Below are positions 45,842 to 55,256 of a DNA stretch of 64,000 nt, one piece after another. Both the position numbers and the translations under genes were made by a program. The notes below the pieces were generated by a model. The model was not told where the DNA came from. It made no database searches and worked only from the letters and a program-made list of their open reading frames with translations. Position 1 is the stretch's first letter; every line of letters begins with the position of its first letter. Origin of the DNA: Rhizobium halophilum (GTDB lineage Bacteria > Pseudomonadota > Alphaproteobacteria > Rhizobiales > Rhizobiaceae); contig NZ_JAKJHS010000010.1 of the NCBI RefSeq assembly GCF_021648825.1, positions 1 through 64,000 of the forward strand. Direction: 5' to 3'.

Positions 45842-47872
45842 ATGAACTCAGCCAAGCTGCCCGAAGGCGGCGTTCTTTACGATGAGAACGAGGACGACGA
45901 CGAGGAACAGGTAGCCTCAGAACCCGTGCTCGAGCGGGCGCTCGGTATTGACTGGAACGAGGCGCTGAAGAACGAGAGCGGGCTCAAGGGCGCCGATCTC
46001 ATCGCCGAGTTCGTCAAGCATCTGCCGAACGCTCCGGGTGTCTACCGCATGCTGAACGCAGCGGGCGATGTCATGTATGTCGGCAAGGCTCGCAGCCTGA
46101 AGAAACGGGTGAGCAACTACGCCCAGGGACGCGTCCACTCCAACCGGCTGTCGCGCATGGTGCGCGAAACGACGCACATGGAATTCGTCACGACGCGCAC
46201 GGAAACAGAGGCGCTGCTGCTCGAGGCGAACCTCATCAAGCGCCTGCGCCCGCGCTTCAACGTGCTGCTGCGCGACGACAAGTCCTTCCCCTATATCATG
46301 ATCACCGGCGACCACCGGGCGCCGGCCATCTTCAAGCATCGCGGAGCACGCGCCCGCAAGGGGGACTACTTCGGGCCCTTCGCCTCGGCGAGCGCGGTTG
46401 GCCGGACAATCAACTCGCTGCAGCGAGCCTTTTTGCTGCGGACCTGCACGGACAGCGTCTTCGAGACGCGCACGCGGCCCTGCCTGCTTTATCAGATCAA
46501 GCGCTGCTCCGGCCCCTGCACCCACGAAATCAGTGACGAGGGGTATGCCGAACTCGTTCGCGAGGCGAAAGATTTCCTGTCGGGCAAAAGCCAGAACGTG
46601 AAGGCCACAATCTCGCGGCAGATGGCAGAGGCCTCCGAGGAGCTCGATTTCGAGCGCGCCGCTATCTACCGCGACCGGCTCGCAGCCCTCAGCCACGTGC
46701 AGAGCCATCAGGGTATTAATCCGGCCGGCGTCGACGAGGCGGACGTGTTCGCGATCCATCACGAGGGAGGCCTCACCTGCATCCAGGTGTTCTTCTTCCG
46801 CACCGGCCAGAACTGGGGCAATCGCGCCTATTTCCCGAAGGCCGATCCGCAGATGACAGGTGCCGAAGTGCTCAACGCCTTCCTGGCGCAGTTCTATGAC
46901 GACAAGCCGGTGCCGAAGCAGATCCTCCTGTCCCAGACAGTGGAGGAGCAGGAGCTGCTGGCGATGGCGTTTTGCGAAAAGGCCGGCCAGAGGGTGACGA
47001 TTTCCGTTCCACAACGGGGCGAAAAGCGGGACCTGGTCGAACACGTCCTGGGGAACGCTCGCGAGGCACACGGTCGCAAGCTCGCCGAGACTTCCTCCCA
47101 GGCACGACTGTTGAAAGGCTTTGCCGACACCTTCGACCTCTCCTATGTGCCGCGGCGCATCGAGATCTACGACAACTCGCATATCATGGGTACCAATGCC
47201 GTGGGCGGCATGGTGGTCGCCGGCCCGGAAGGCTACGTGAAGAACCAGTACCGCAAGTTCAACATCAAATCGACGGAGATCACGCCCGGCGACGACTTCG
47301 GCATGATGCGCGAAGTGATGACGCGCCGCTTCAGCCGGCTGCTGAAGGAGGAAGGCAGACCGGATCGTTCCAACAGCGCCGCACCGGAGGATGCGGATGC
47401 CCCCTTCCCTGCCTGGCCGGACGTCATTCTGATCGATGGCGGCCAGGGACAGATGTCGGCAGTGCGAGGCATTCTGGAAGAACTCGGCATCCGCGATGTG
47501 GTCACTGCCATTGGCGTCGCCAAGGGCGTCGATCGTGACGCGGGACGAGAGCGATTCTTCACTGACGGCCGCAGCGATTTCTCACTGCCGCCACGAGACC
47601 CCGTCCTCTACTTCGTCCAGCGCATGCGCGACGAGGCGCATAGGTTTGCTATCGGCTCCCACCGCGCCCGCCGCAAGAAGGAGATGGTCAAGAACCCGCT
47701 CGACGAGATTGCCGGGATCGGGCCTGGTCGCAAACGGAAGCTGCTCCAGCATTTCGGCACAGCCAAAGCCGTCTCCCGCGCGGGTCTCAACGACCTGATG
47801 GCGGTGGAAGGCATCTCCGAGAGCGTTGCCAAGATCGTCTACCATCATTTCCATGAGAAGCCGTCCGGCTGA
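45842..47872 (+). CDS. uvrC: excinuclease ABC subunit C
   Basis: Makes both incisions in nucleotide excision repair. The 676-residue protein has a GIY-YIG domain ([21 protein letters not shown]) for the 3' cut after an acidic N-terminal extension (ENEDDDEEQ) found in alphaproteobacteria, the UVR motif region near residue 260-300, the RNase H-like domain for the 5' cut ([34 protein letters not shown]) and a helix-hairpin-helix tail ([17 protein letters not shown]). GAGG precedes the ATG at 45842. The pgsA-moaD-moaE genes follow. Confidence 0.97.
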   Translation: MNSAKLPEGGVLYDENEDDDEEQVASEPVLERALGIDWNEALKNESGLKGADLIAEFVKHLPNAPGVYRMLNAAGDVMYVGKARSLKKRVSNYAQGRVHSNRLSRMVRETTHMEFVTTRTETEALLLEANLIKRLRPRFNVLLRDDKSFPYIMITGDHRAPAIFKHRGARARKGDYFGPFASASAVGRTINSLQRAFLLRTCTDSVFETRTRPCLLYQIKRCSGPCTHEISDEGYAELVREAKDFLSGKSQNVKATISRQMAEASEELDFERAAIYRDRLAALSHVQSHQGINPAGVDEADVFAIHHEGGLTCIQVFFFRTGQNWGNRAYFPKADPQMTGAEVLNAFLAQFYDDKPVPKQILLSQTVEEQELLAMAFCEKAGQRVTISVPQRGEKRDLVEHVLGNAREAHGRKLAETSSQARLLKGFADTFDLSYVPRRIEIYDNSHIMGTNAVGGMVVAGPEGYVKNQYRKFNIKSTEITPGDDFGMMREVMTRRFSRLLKEEGRPDRSNSAAPEDADAPFPAWPDVILIDGGQGQMSAVRGILEELGIRDVVTAIGVAKGVDRDAGRERFFTDGRSDFSLPPRDPVLYFVQRMRDEAHRFAIGSHRARRKKEMVKNPLDEIAGIGPGRKRKLLQHFGTAKAVSRAGLNDLMAVEGISESVAKIVYHHFHEKPSG

Positions 47873-47962
47873 TGTCGCGAATAGAACTCGAATGGCCGTC
47901 CCGGCTGTTGACGCCTGCTGCAGGAAGGGCCAACTAAGGGAAGTTAATCAACAGGTTTTGAA

Positions 47963-48544
47963 ATGAGATCGCGCGCGTACAATATTCCTAATCTTCTGAC
48001 CTATGCGCGCATCGTTGCCGTGCCGATGATCGTCCTTTGCTTTTTCGTCGAAGGCAAACTCGCCAGTTCGGATTTCGCTCGGTGGACTGCGCTTGTGCTT
48101 TTTGCCGTCGCCTCCATAACGGACTACCTGGACGGCTACCTCGCGCGTATCTGGAACCAGACCTCGAATATCGGGCGTATGCTCGATCCCATCGCCGACA
48201 AGTTGCTGGTTGCTTCGGTTTTGTTGCTTATGGCCGCGGACGGTACGATTGCCGGATGGTCGATCTGGGCAGCGATCACGATCCTCTGCCGGGAGATCCT
48301 GGTCTCAGGCCTGCGCGAGTATCTTGCGGCGCTGAAAGTCGCCGTACCGGTGACGCGGATCGCCAAATGGAAGACGACGATCCAGATGGTCGCGATCGCC
48401 TTCCTGCTGGCCGGTCCCGCAGGCGACAAGATCCTCCCTTATACGACCGAACTCGGAATTGGCCTGCTCTGGATCGCAGCTGTTCTGACGATGTACACCG
48501 GCTACGACTACTTCAAGGCCGGCCTGAAGCACATGGTGGATTGA
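47963..48544 (+). CDS. pgsA: CDP-diacylglycerol--glycerol-3-phosphate 3-phosphatidyltransferase
   Basis: Committed step of phosphatidylglycerol synthesis in the inner membrane. The 193-residue protein has the CDP-alcohol phosphatidyltransferase signature DYLDGYLARIWNQTSNIGRMLDPIADK with its three aspartates, about five hydrophobic segments and the usual N-terminus YNIPNLLTYARIVAVP. It is 90 bases after uvrC and one base before moaD, the conserved rhizobial order. Confidence 0.96.
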   Translation: MRSRAYNIPNLLTYARIVAVPMIVLCFFVEGKLASSDFARWTALVLFAVASITDYLDGYLARIWNQTSNIGRMLDPIADKLLVASVLLLMAADGTIAGWSIWAAITILCREILVSGLREYLAALKVAVPVTRIAKWKTTIQMVAIAFLLAGPAGDKILPYTTELGIGLLWIAAVLTMYTGYDYFKAGLKHMVD

Positions 48545-48545
48545 G

Positions 48546-48800
48546 ATGCCAAAGCTCGTCTACTTCGCCTGGGTGCGCGAGCGCATCGGTAAGCCGGAAG
48601 AGCAAATCGAACTTCCGGAGGACGTCAGGACGGTGCGCCAGTTGCTCAGTCACCTGAAGACCCTTGGAGAGGAGTATGAGGCGGCGCTTCAGTATCCGGA
48701 GGTGATCCGCGTCGCGCTTGACCAGGAGCATGTCGAGCACCATGAGCCGATCGGCAATGCATGTGAAATTGGCATCTTTCCACCGATGACGGGTGGCTGA
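48546..48800 (+). CDS. moaD: molybdopterin synthase small subunit MoaD
   Basis: An 84-residue ubiquitin-fold sulfur carrier. The C-terminal Gly-Gly (IFPPMTGG) is the site that is adenylated and thiocarboxylated before sulfur is passed to precursor Z in complex with MoaE. Its ATG follows the pgsA stop by one base, with a ribosome site inside pgsA (GGTGG), and the moaE start is three bases after its stop. Confidence 0.95.
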   Translation: MPKLVYFAWVRERIGKPEEQIELPEDVRTVRQLLSHLKTLGEEYEAALQYPEVIRVALDQEHVEHHEPIGNACEIGIFPPMTGG

Positions 48801-48803
48801 GCC

Positions 48804-49262
48804 ATGACGGCGCCTTCGGTCCGCGTACAAACGCAGGATTTCGAGCTGCAAGTCGAGATCGAAGCGCTGACGCACGACCGGCGAGACATCGGCGCAGTCG
48901 TGACATTTACGGGCCTCTGCCGCGACGAGCAGGGTTCACTGTCTGCGCTGGAACTTGAACACTATCCGGGCATGGCAGAAGCAGAAATGCAGCGGACCGC
49001 GGAGCTTGCGGTGGAGCGATTTTCCTTGCTCGGCCTCACCGCCATTCATCGCTTCGGCAAGATTGCCCCTGGCGAGAACATCGTGCTGGTGATCGCAACG
49101 GCACCGCACCGCCAGGCCGCTTTCGACGGCGCAAGCTTTATGATGGACTTCCTCAAAACTTCCGCACCCTTCTGGAAGAAGGAGCATAAGGCGGACGGTT
49201 CAACCGGGGACTGGGTTGCCGCCAAGGACGCGGACGACCGGGCGCGTGACCGGTGGCGGTGA
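48804..49262 (+). CDS. moaE: molybdopterin synthase catalytic subunit MoaE
   Basis: Joins sulfur from MoaD to precursor Z to form molybdopterin. The 152-residue protein has the MoaE core GAVVTFTGLCRDEQGSLSALELEHYPGMAE, HRFGKIAPGENIVLVIATAPHRQAAF, and the substrate lysine region APFWKKEHKADGSTGDWV. It serves the molybdopterin oxidoreductase encoded at 39-41 kb, among others. A hairpin without a T-run follows. Confidence 0.95.
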   Translation: MTAPSVRVQTQDFELQVEIEALTHDRRDIGAVVTFTGLCRDEQGSLSALELEHYPGMAEAEMQRTAELAVERFSLLGLTAIHRFGKIAPGENIVLVIATAPHRQAAFDGASFMMDFLKTSAPFWKKEHKADGSTGDWVAAKDADDRARDRWR

Positions 49263-49270
49263 CGAGCAAT

Positions 49271-49295
49271 CCTGTCGCTGGAAGCCGGCGACAGG
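49271..49295 (+). terminator. 8-bp hairpin after moaE
   Basis: CCTGTCGC and GCGACAGG are perfect complements around a 9-base loop, between two convergent genes; there is no T-run, so termination is uncertain. Confidence 0.4.
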
Positions 49296-49310
49296 GGAGC
49301 CCAGATGTTC

Positions 49311-49799
49311 CTATTGCTTAACCTGCCACAACTGGCCGGAGTAATTTCCACAGGGAGCCAGATGGGCAATATTGTCAGCGAAGCCGCCGTTGACGATGTC
49401 CAGGCACATCCAATCGCCACGAAACTGCGTCGTCAGCCGGATATCGTCGCCTTCGCCACGCATCTGCCAAAGCTGGCCAGAATAATTGCCGCATGGGCGC
49501 ATTTCCACGAAGTTGTTGCGGTCTCCGCCATTCACAACGTCGAGGCACATATCCTTCCCCGCCCCTCTATTGCCAATCCGCAGCCAGTCTCCTTCGGAGA
49601 AGATCAACCATCTTTGGTCCCGCCCACCGTCCCGCGGCCTCAACTGCGCCATGCCGACAAAGGGGCCATCACTCACGGCTTCCAAGCTCATGTCGGGGCC
49701 TCTGAACATTGTAGTCAGTTCAACCGATTGGGCCAGCGCACTCATGGGAAACAGCAAGGACAAGCAGGCAACAAGGCCGAAAGGCAGTTTACGCGGCAT
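49311..49799 (-). CDS. secreted ricin-type beta-trefoil lectin-like protein
   Basis: A 162-residue secreted protein with a signal peptide (MPRKLPFGLVACLSLLFPMS, cleaved near ALAQ). The mature part carries three QxW motifs: QRW at 62-64, QLW at 109-111 and QLW at 156-158. The second and third lobes are near-repeats: CLDVVNGGDRNNFVEMRPCG and CLDIVNGGFADNIAHLAPCG, each followed by NYSGQLWQ. Three lobes make a complete beta-trefoil; such domains bind sugars, but no catalytic domain is attached. GGGAGAAC precedes the ATG at 49799. It is convergent with moaE. Confidence 0.82.
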   Translation of the reverse strand: MPRKLPFGLVACLSLLFPMSALAQSVELTTMFRGPDMSLEAVSDGPFVGMAQLRPRDGGRDQRWLIFSEGDWLRIGNRGAGKDMCLDVVNGGDRNNFVEMRPCGNYSGQLWQMRGEGDDIRLTTQFRGDWMCLDIVNGGFADNIAHLAPCGNYSGQLWQVKQ

Positions 49800-50018
49800 G
49801 ATGTTCTCCCGGCGATACAGGTTGAGATCCAAGCGTTGGACAATACCCAATTGCCCAGCCTATGGAATACCCGCCGGGCGCTATCCACCGACCTAAACAG
49901 TGCTGCTCTAAACGGTGCTGCCGGCAAACCGCTGTCGGTGGCGTGCGTCTACGGGCCCAATGCGGACGTCTCACGGCTGACGGACGAGGGCTTCTTGCCG
50001 GAGCTATGCCCTGCCATG

Positions 50019-50043
50019 AAAAAAGCCGGCGCAAGGGCCGGCT
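50019..50043 (-). terminator. intrinsic terminator after ndk
   Basis: On the minus strand AGCCGGC/GCCGGCT with a 6-base loop is followed by six Ts, about 25 bases after the ndk stop. Confidence 0.9.
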
Positions 50044-50067
50044 CTTCTGGATCATATCCGAGGGCGA

Positions 50068-50490
50068 TCAGCCGACGATTTCGGTATCGGAGAACCAGTA
50101 CTTGATTTCCTGGGCTGCGGTTTCCGGAGCATCCGAGCCGTGAACCGAGTTTTCGCCGATCGAAAGGGCGAAGGTCTTGCGGATGGTGCCTTCGGCAGCC
50201 TGTTCCGGGTTGGTGGCGCCCATGATCTCGCGGTTCTTGAGGATGGCGTTCTCGCCTTCCAGGACCTGAACGACGGTCGGGCCGGAGGTCATGCCTTCGA
50301 CGAGTTCACCGAAGAAGGGACGCTCCTTGTGAACGGCATAGAAGCCTTCCGCTTCGCGCTTGCTCATCCAGACGCGCTTGGAGGCAACGACGCGCAGGCC
50401 GTTGTCTTCGAACACCTTGGTGATGGCGCCCGTCAGGTTGCGCTTGGTGGCGTCCGGCTTGATCATCGAAAACGTGCGTTCAATCGCCAT
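50068..50490 (-). CDS. ndk: nucleoside diphosphate kinase
   Basis: Exchanges phosphate between nucleoside di- and triphosphates. The 140-residue protein has the phosphorylated histidine H117 in [13 protein letters not shown], the N-terminal [16 protein letters not shown], and the [14 protein letters not shown] loop typical of bacterial Ndk. AAGGAAC lies before the ATG, and a strong intrinsic terminator closes the gene. Confidence 0.97.
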   Translation of the reverse strand: MAIERTFSMIKPDATKRNLTGAITKVFEDNGLRVVASKRVWMSKREAEGFYAVHKERPFFGELVEGMTSGPTVVQVLEGENAILKNREIMGATNPEQAAEGTIRKTFALSIGENSVHGSDAPETAAQEIKYWFSDTEIVG

Positions 50491-50568
50491 CGTTCAGTTC
50501 CTTGTTCCTGAGAAAGTGGGCGGTCTTTACCCGCCCGCCGCTCTGGAAACAAGGGGGATCCGGCAATT

Positions 50569-51258
50569 TCACGCGGCTGTCACACGTCGCCCGAGCCCGT
50601 CATAGAGGTCGAGGCAGCGCTCGAACCACTGCATCACCGAATCGTCTTCGGCCAAGGGCGGCGTCCCTGCCGTGACCCGCATCCATTGGAGCGCACCGAA
50701 CAGGATGTAATCGGCAAAGAGCGGCCGCTCGCCACCGAGATAGGGCTGGAAGTGGAGCGTGCGGCGCACCGGCTCCAGCCGGGCTGCGAAGGCGGCGCGC
50801 TCCGCCTCACCTTCGGCCGCGACCTCCTCGATCGATTTCCCGAGACGCTCCAATCTACTCTGGCGGAAATAGGCCTGATCGCCTTCGTCCAGCATGTCAT
50901 GGATGTGCATGATCGCCATCTTGGTGACCGGCATGTGGAGGATCATCTGCGAGAAGCTTTCCACGAACCGCGATAGCGCCTTGCCGCCCTCCCCACCGAA
51001 GAGCGTCGGGTGATCGGGATAAGTCTCTTCGAGGTAGAGCGCGATGTCGAAGCTGTCGCGGACGAGGCGATCGCCGTCACGGAGGATCGGCACCGTCTTG
51101 GAGAACCCGTCCTCGATGGTGGGGATCGCGGTGAAGGGATACGGGCGCTCAACATAATCCAGCCCCTTGTGGGCAAGCGCCAGCGACACCTTCCAGCAAT
51201 GCGGGGAAAATGGCCGCGTCTCGTCCTTGCCGCAGAGGGAATAGAGTACTCTTGTCAT
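50569..51258 (-). CDS. glutathione S-transferase-like protein
   Basis: A 229-residue GST-like protein. The N-terminal thioredoxin-like domain (MTRVLYSLCGKDETRPFSPHCWKVSLALAHKGL) has a cysteine at position 9 and a segment TVPILRDGDRLVRDSFDIALYLEETYPD with the cis-proline and glutathione-binding Asp/Ser; the helical C-terminal domain starts at about 95. It differs from the GST at 44108-44707. GGGAGC lies before the ATG. Likely monocistronic; substrate unknown. Confidence 0.83.
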   Translation of the reverse strand: MTRVLYSLCGKDETRPFSPHCWKVSLALAHKGLDYVERPYPFTAIPTIEDGFSKTVPILRDGDRLVRDSFDIALYLEETYPDHPTLFGGEGGKALSRFVESFSQMILHMPVTKMAIMHIHDMLDEGDQAYFRQSRLERLGKSIEEVAAEGEAERAAFAARLEPVRRTLHFQPYLGGERPLFADYILFGALQWMRVTAGTPPLAEDDSVMQWFERCLDLYDGLGRRVTAA

Positions 51259-51393
51259 TCAAAGCTCCCGATCATGATCGCGCCATTGTGGCGGCGCGCA
51301 CGGCTCAGATCCAATCAGCAAAATTCATGGATCGCATCACACACGCCGGTGATCTTCGCCAATATGATGGCGCTGATCCACAGGAGATTTTCG

Positions 51394-51903
51394 ATGCACC
51401 GCCATTTCCAGATGTTCGCCGACTACAACCGCTGGGCCAACGAGCTTGTCTACGAAGCCTGCGCCTCTCTGTCCGACGAGGAGTACCGGGCAGACAAGGG
51501 GGCCTTCTTCGGCTCAGCCCACCGGACGCTCAACCATCTTCTGACTGCCGACCGTATTTGGCTCAAGCGGATGACAGGATCGGGAACTGCTCCCGAGGCT
51601 CTGGACGCGATCCTTTGCGACGACTTTGCCGAACTGCGCGCGGCGCGTGAGGCCGAAGACCAGAGGATCATCGACTGGGTCAGCACGCTGAGGGAAGAAC
51701 AATTGGAACAGCCCTTCACCTACAGCCCGATCAGCAACCCGGTGGTGATCACGCAGCCGCTCGGCCCGGTGCTTTCTCATGTGTTCAACCATCAGACCCA
51801 TCATCGCGGGCAGGTGCACATGATCCTGACCTCGCTTGGCAAGCCCTCGCTCATCCTCGATCTCATCTACTTCCTGCGCGCCGAGGGGCGGCAGTGGACG
51901 TAG
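51394..51903 (+). CDS. DinB-family protein
   Basis: A 169-residue four-helix protein of the DinB/YfiT-like group, many members of which are thiol-dependent or metal-binding enzymes. The three histidines expected at the metal site are visible in RTLNHLLTADRIWLKRM (His in first), and in LSHVFNHQTHHRGQVHMIL (His pair). AGGAGA is seven bases before the ATG at 51394; the frame upstream is open but unlike the family. The function is unknown. Confidence 0.84.
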   Translation: MHRHFQMFADYNRWANELVYEACASLSDEEYRADKGAFFGSAHRTLNHLLTADRIWLKRMTGSGTAPEALDAILCDDFAELRAAREAEDQRIIDWVSTLREEQLEQPFTYSPISNPVVITQPLGPVLSHVFNHQTHHRGQVHMILTSLGKPSLILDLIYFLRAEGRQWT

Positions 51904-52056
51904 GGAATGCGCGATGCCCGTGGAGGTTGCCTGAGCGGGAACAATATGCCTTGCGACTGGCTTTCCAGCCTGCGCGGACGATAAGGCGCTGGCGCTCGCC
52001 TGGGTGCAGCCATGCGAACGCCGTCGAGGATCTGACGGGAGAGCTGATACACCACG

Positions 52057-52841
52057 ATGTTCGAAGAGATGTCTCCGCTCCTGCTGGGCACGCTCGGCAG
52101 TCTCGCCGCAGGATCGTGTACGGCGCTGGGTGCGGTCCCCGTCCTGTTCGGCAGACGTCCGGGCGGCGCCTTCCGCGACCTGTCGCTGGGCTTTGCCGCC
52201 GGCGTGATGCTGTCGGCCTCATTCTTTTCCCTGATCATGCCTGCGCTCGATGCTGCCGAAGAACAGTTCGGCGCGGGCGCCGTACCGGCAGCGATCACCT
52301 GTATCGCGATCCTGCTCGGCATGGCCGGGGTTGCCTTGATGAACCAGTTTCTGCCGCACGAGCATTTCGACAGCGGTCACGAAGGCCCAAAGGGCGCGTC
52401 GCTGCGGCGGATCTGACTCTTCATTATCGCGATCACGATCCACAACATTCCCGAAGGATTGGCGGTCGGCGTCGGCTTCGGCGCGCATGGCTTCGAGGGC
52501 GGGCTTCCACTCGCGATCGGGATCGGCTTGCAGAATGCGCCCGAGGGACTGGCCGTGGCAGTCTCCCTGCTGGGAGAAGGGTACAGCAAGTGGCGCGCCT
52601 TCGTCATCGCCGGGTTGACCGGCCTCGTCGAGCCGCTGGGAGGATTGCTGGGTGCGGGTCTTGTCGGCATATCGCAGCCACTGCTCCCCTGGGTCTCGCC
52701 TTTGCCGCAGGCGCCATGCTCTATGTCATCAGCCACGAGATCATTCCCGAAACCCATCGCAGCGGCCATCAGAAGCAGGTAACCTTCGGTCTGGCGATCG
52801 GGTTGGTGATCATGCTCTTCCTCGACGTATGGCTCGGCTAG
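52057..52841 (+). pseudogene. ZIP-family metal transporter (ZupT-like) with a nonsense codon and a frameshift
   Basis: A ZIP zinc/iron-type permease read through two lesions. Codons 1-119 (MFEEMSPLLLGTLGSLAAGS to SLRRI) end at TGA 52414-52416, where relatives have tryptophan (TGG). The frame continues in register with LFIIAITIHNIPEGLAVGVGFG, the segment IV motif, and LAIGIGLQNAPEGLAVAVSLLGEGYSKWRAF, the segment V motif. At 52691-52693 a G is missing from a G-run (CTGCTCCCCTGGG), after which the next frame gives GLAFAAGAMLYVISHEIIPETHRSGHQ and the end at 52841. Two independent single-base changes make a decayed gene most likely. Confidence 0.8.
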
Positions 52842-52912
52842 CCGATCTGCAGGCGACTGCTGGCTTTCGGCGCATATTGCCTTGATGCCGAAGATCGGCC
52901 AAAACCCGCGCC

Positions 52913-54799
52913 ATGATCACGATCACTGACCTTTCCGCCCGCGTCGCCGGCCGACTCCTCCTCGACCATGCCAGCGTCACGCTGCCGGCCGGCACGAAAG
53001 CCGGGCTTGTGGGACGCAACGGGGCCGGCAAGTCCACCCTCTTCCGCGTCATCACCGGTGACCTCGCAGCCGAGAGCGGGTCCGTCTCCATTCCCAAGAA
53101 CGCTCGCATTGGCCAAGTGGCTCAGGAAGCGCCGGGTACAGAAGACTCGCTGATTTCCATCGTACTGGCTGCCGACAAGGAGCGAACGGCACTCCTGACG
53201 GAAGCCGAGGTCGCGACGGATCCCAACCGGATTGCCGAGATCCAGATGCGGCTGGTGGATATCGACGCCCATTCGGCGGAGGCGCGCGCGGCCAGCATTC
53301 TTGCCGGTCTCGGCTTCGATGCAGAGGCGCAGCTGCGGCCGGCCTCCTCCTTCTCCGGCGGCTGGCGCATGCGCGTGGCACTCGCTTCCGTGCTATTCGC
53401 GGAGCCGGATCTGCTGCTTCTCGACGAGCCGACGAACTATCTCGACCTTGAAGGAACGCTGTGGCTGGAGGACTATGTCCGGCGCTACCCGTACACGGTG
53501 ATCATCATCAGCCACGACCGGGACCTTCTGAACAACGCGGTCAACTCTATCGTCCATCTGGACCAAAAGAAGCTGACCTTCTACCGCGGCGGTTACGACA
53601 GCTTCGAGCGGCAGAAGGCGGAAGCCGACGAATTGCAGATGAAGGCGAAGGCCAAGAACGAGGCCGCCCGCAAGCACCTGCAGAGCTTCATCGACCGGTT
53701 CAAGGCGAAGGCCTCGAAGGCGAAGCAGGCGCAGAGCCGCGTGAAGGCGCTGGAGCGCATGGGCACGGTGGCAGCCGTCATCGAGGACCATGTCCAGCCG
53801 ATCCAGTTCCCCAGGCCGGAAAAGCAGCCGGCATCGCCAATCATTGCGCTCAGCAAGGGTGCTGTCGGCTATGAGCCTGGCAAGCCGATCCTGAAGAACA
53901 TCAGCCTGCGGATCGACAATGACGACCGCATTGCGCTGCTCGGCTCCAACGGCAACGGCAAGTCGACCTTCGCCAAGCTGATCTCCGGTCGGTTGCAACC
54001 GGAAGCCGGCGAGATGAAGCTCGCGCCCTCGCTCTCTATCGGCTTCTTCGCCCAGCACCAGCTGGACGACCTGATCGCGAACGAAACGCCGGTGGACCAC
54101 GTGCGCCGGCTCATGCCCCAGGCGGGCGAGGCGCAGGTACGGGCGCGGGTGGCGCAGATGGGACTTGCGACGGAGAAGATGGCGACGGCTGCGAAGGATC
54201 TTTCCGGCGGTGAAAAGGCGCGCCTGCTCATGGGGCTCGCCACCTTTCATGCGCCCAACCTCCTCATCCTCGACGAGCCGACCAACCACCTCGACATCGA
54301 TAGTCGCCGGGCACTGATCGAGGCGCTCAACGACTACGACGGCGCCGTGATCCTGATCTCCCACGACCGGCATCTCATCGAGGCCACCGTCGACCGGCTG
54401 TGGCTCGTCAACGAAGGAACCGTGAAACCCTTCGAGGGCGATCTGGACGAATACCGCGACGTGATCATTGCGACTGGTCGAAAGAAAGACGACAAGACGC
54501 AGGGTTATGCGGAAGAGCCTGCCAACAAGGCGGAGCAGCGGAAAGCGAATGCGGAAAAGCGGGCCTCGCTTGCGCCGCTGAAGAAAAAGATCAACGAGAT
54601 CGAATCCTTAACCGCCAAGCTTGAGAAGCTGATTCAGGCTCTTGATGCAGAGCTTGCGGATCCGATGCTCTACGAAAAGGCACCGGCCAAGGCCGCAGCC
54701 AAGGCGAAGGAACGCGGAGAGGCAGCAGCAAAGCTTTCCGCGGCCGAGGAAGAATGGCTTATGCTGTCTTCGGAGTATGAAGAGGCGATGGCAGGCTGA
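52913..54799 (+). CDS. ABC-F family ATP-binding cassette protein
   Basis: A 628-residue soluble protein with two ABC domains joined by a helical linker and no membrane segments. The Walker A motifs are GRNGAGKST and GSNGNGKST; the signature loops read SGGWRMRVALA and SGGEKARLLMG. The linker is the lysine-rich region near 240-300, and a basic coiled-coil tail (KKKINEIESLTAKLEKLIQA) ends the protein. Members act at ribosomes (EttA, YheS, Uup-like) or in antibiotic resistance. It most resembles the YheS/Uup type. It follows the ZIP pseudogene by 70 bases. Confidence 0.9.
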   Translation: MITITDLSARVAGRLLLDHASVTLPAGTKAGLVGRNGAGKSTLFRVITGDLAAESGSVSIPKNARIGQVAQEAPGTEDSLISIVLAADKERTALLTEAEVATDPNRIAEIQMRLVDIDAHSAEARAASILAGLGFDAEAQLRPASSFSGGWRMRVALASVLFAEPDLLLLDEPTNYLDLEGTLWLEDYVRRYPYTVIIISHDRDLLNNAVNSIVHLDQKKLTFYRGGYDSFERQKAEADELQMKAKAKNEAARKHLQSFIDRFKAKASKAKQAQSRVKALERMGTVAAVIEDHVQPIQFPRPEKQPASPIIALSKGAVGYEPGKPILKNISLRIDNDDRIALLGSNGNGKSTFAKLISGRLQPEAGEMKLAPSLSIGFFAQHQLDDLIANETPVDHVRRLMPQAGEAQVRARVAQMGLATEKMATAAKDLSGGEKARLLMGLATFHAPNLLILDEPTNHLDIDSRRALIEALNDYDGAVILISHDRHLIEATVDRLWLVNEGTVKPFEGDLDEYRDVIIATGRKKDDKTQGYAEEPANKAEQRKANAEKRASLAPLKKKINEIESLTAKLEKLIQALDAELADPMLYEKAPAKAAAKAKERGEAAAKLSAAEEEWLMLSSEYEEAMAG

Positions 54800-54803
54800 G
54801 GCG

Positions 54804-55256
54804 TCAGGCCTTCTTCACCCAGCGCCCTTCCGGCGACTGCTGCCAATAGGTCAGCGTGTGCCCCTCGCCCTTCAGCCGTTTCCATTGGCTGCGGGCATTC
54901 TCCAGCTGGGAGGCATCATAGCCGTCGAACATGAAGACGACCCGTTCGTAAGCGTCGAGCGGTGGCGGCTCGGCCCCGTCGACAAGGAAGCGAACGCTCG
55001 CCTCGTTGGGGTTCTGGGATGTTGCGGTGATCAATACGGGCTGTGCCGTTGCAAGGTCGGACGAATCTGTCCCGTGCGGCAGGAAACTGTCTTCCCGGTA
55101 GGTCCAGAGATGGGCGTCGAGAATATCCCGCCGCCCCTCTTCCGCCGTCTGCACCACCACCCGCCAACCGCGCTCCACACTCTTTTCCAGAAGTGCGGGA
55201 AGAGAGTCCTCAAGCTTGGACTCCGTCAGGTGGTAGAACAGGACTTCCGTCATCAT
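54804..55256 (-). CDS. holC: DNA polymerase III chi subunit
   Basis: Links the clamp loader to single-strand binding protein during replication. The 150-residue protein begins [35 protein letters not shown], the family start, and has EDSFLPHGTDSS and RVVFMFDGYDASQLENARSQWK near the end. The first of two adjacent ATGs (55256) overlaps the pepA stop by one base, so the two are coupled, an order found in many proteobacteria. The reading stops four bases before the ABC-F gene stop. Confidence 0.9.
   Translation of the reverse strand: MMTEVLFYHLTESKLEDSLPALLEKSVERGWRVVVQTAEEGRRDILDAHLWTYREDSFLPHGTDSSDLATAQPVLITATSQNPNEASVRFLVDGAEPPPLDAYERVVFMFDGYDASQLENARSQWKRLKGEGHTLTYWQQSPEGRWVKKA

Noticed and set aside
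49305..50105. 266-codon plus-strand open frame near the lectin
   Set aside because: It is antisense to the lectin gene, with no ribosome site or family match.
52414..52416. TGA as a selenocysteine codon in the ZIP gene
   Set aside because: Relatives have tryptophan there, no selenocysteine insertion element is evident, and a second frameshift follows.
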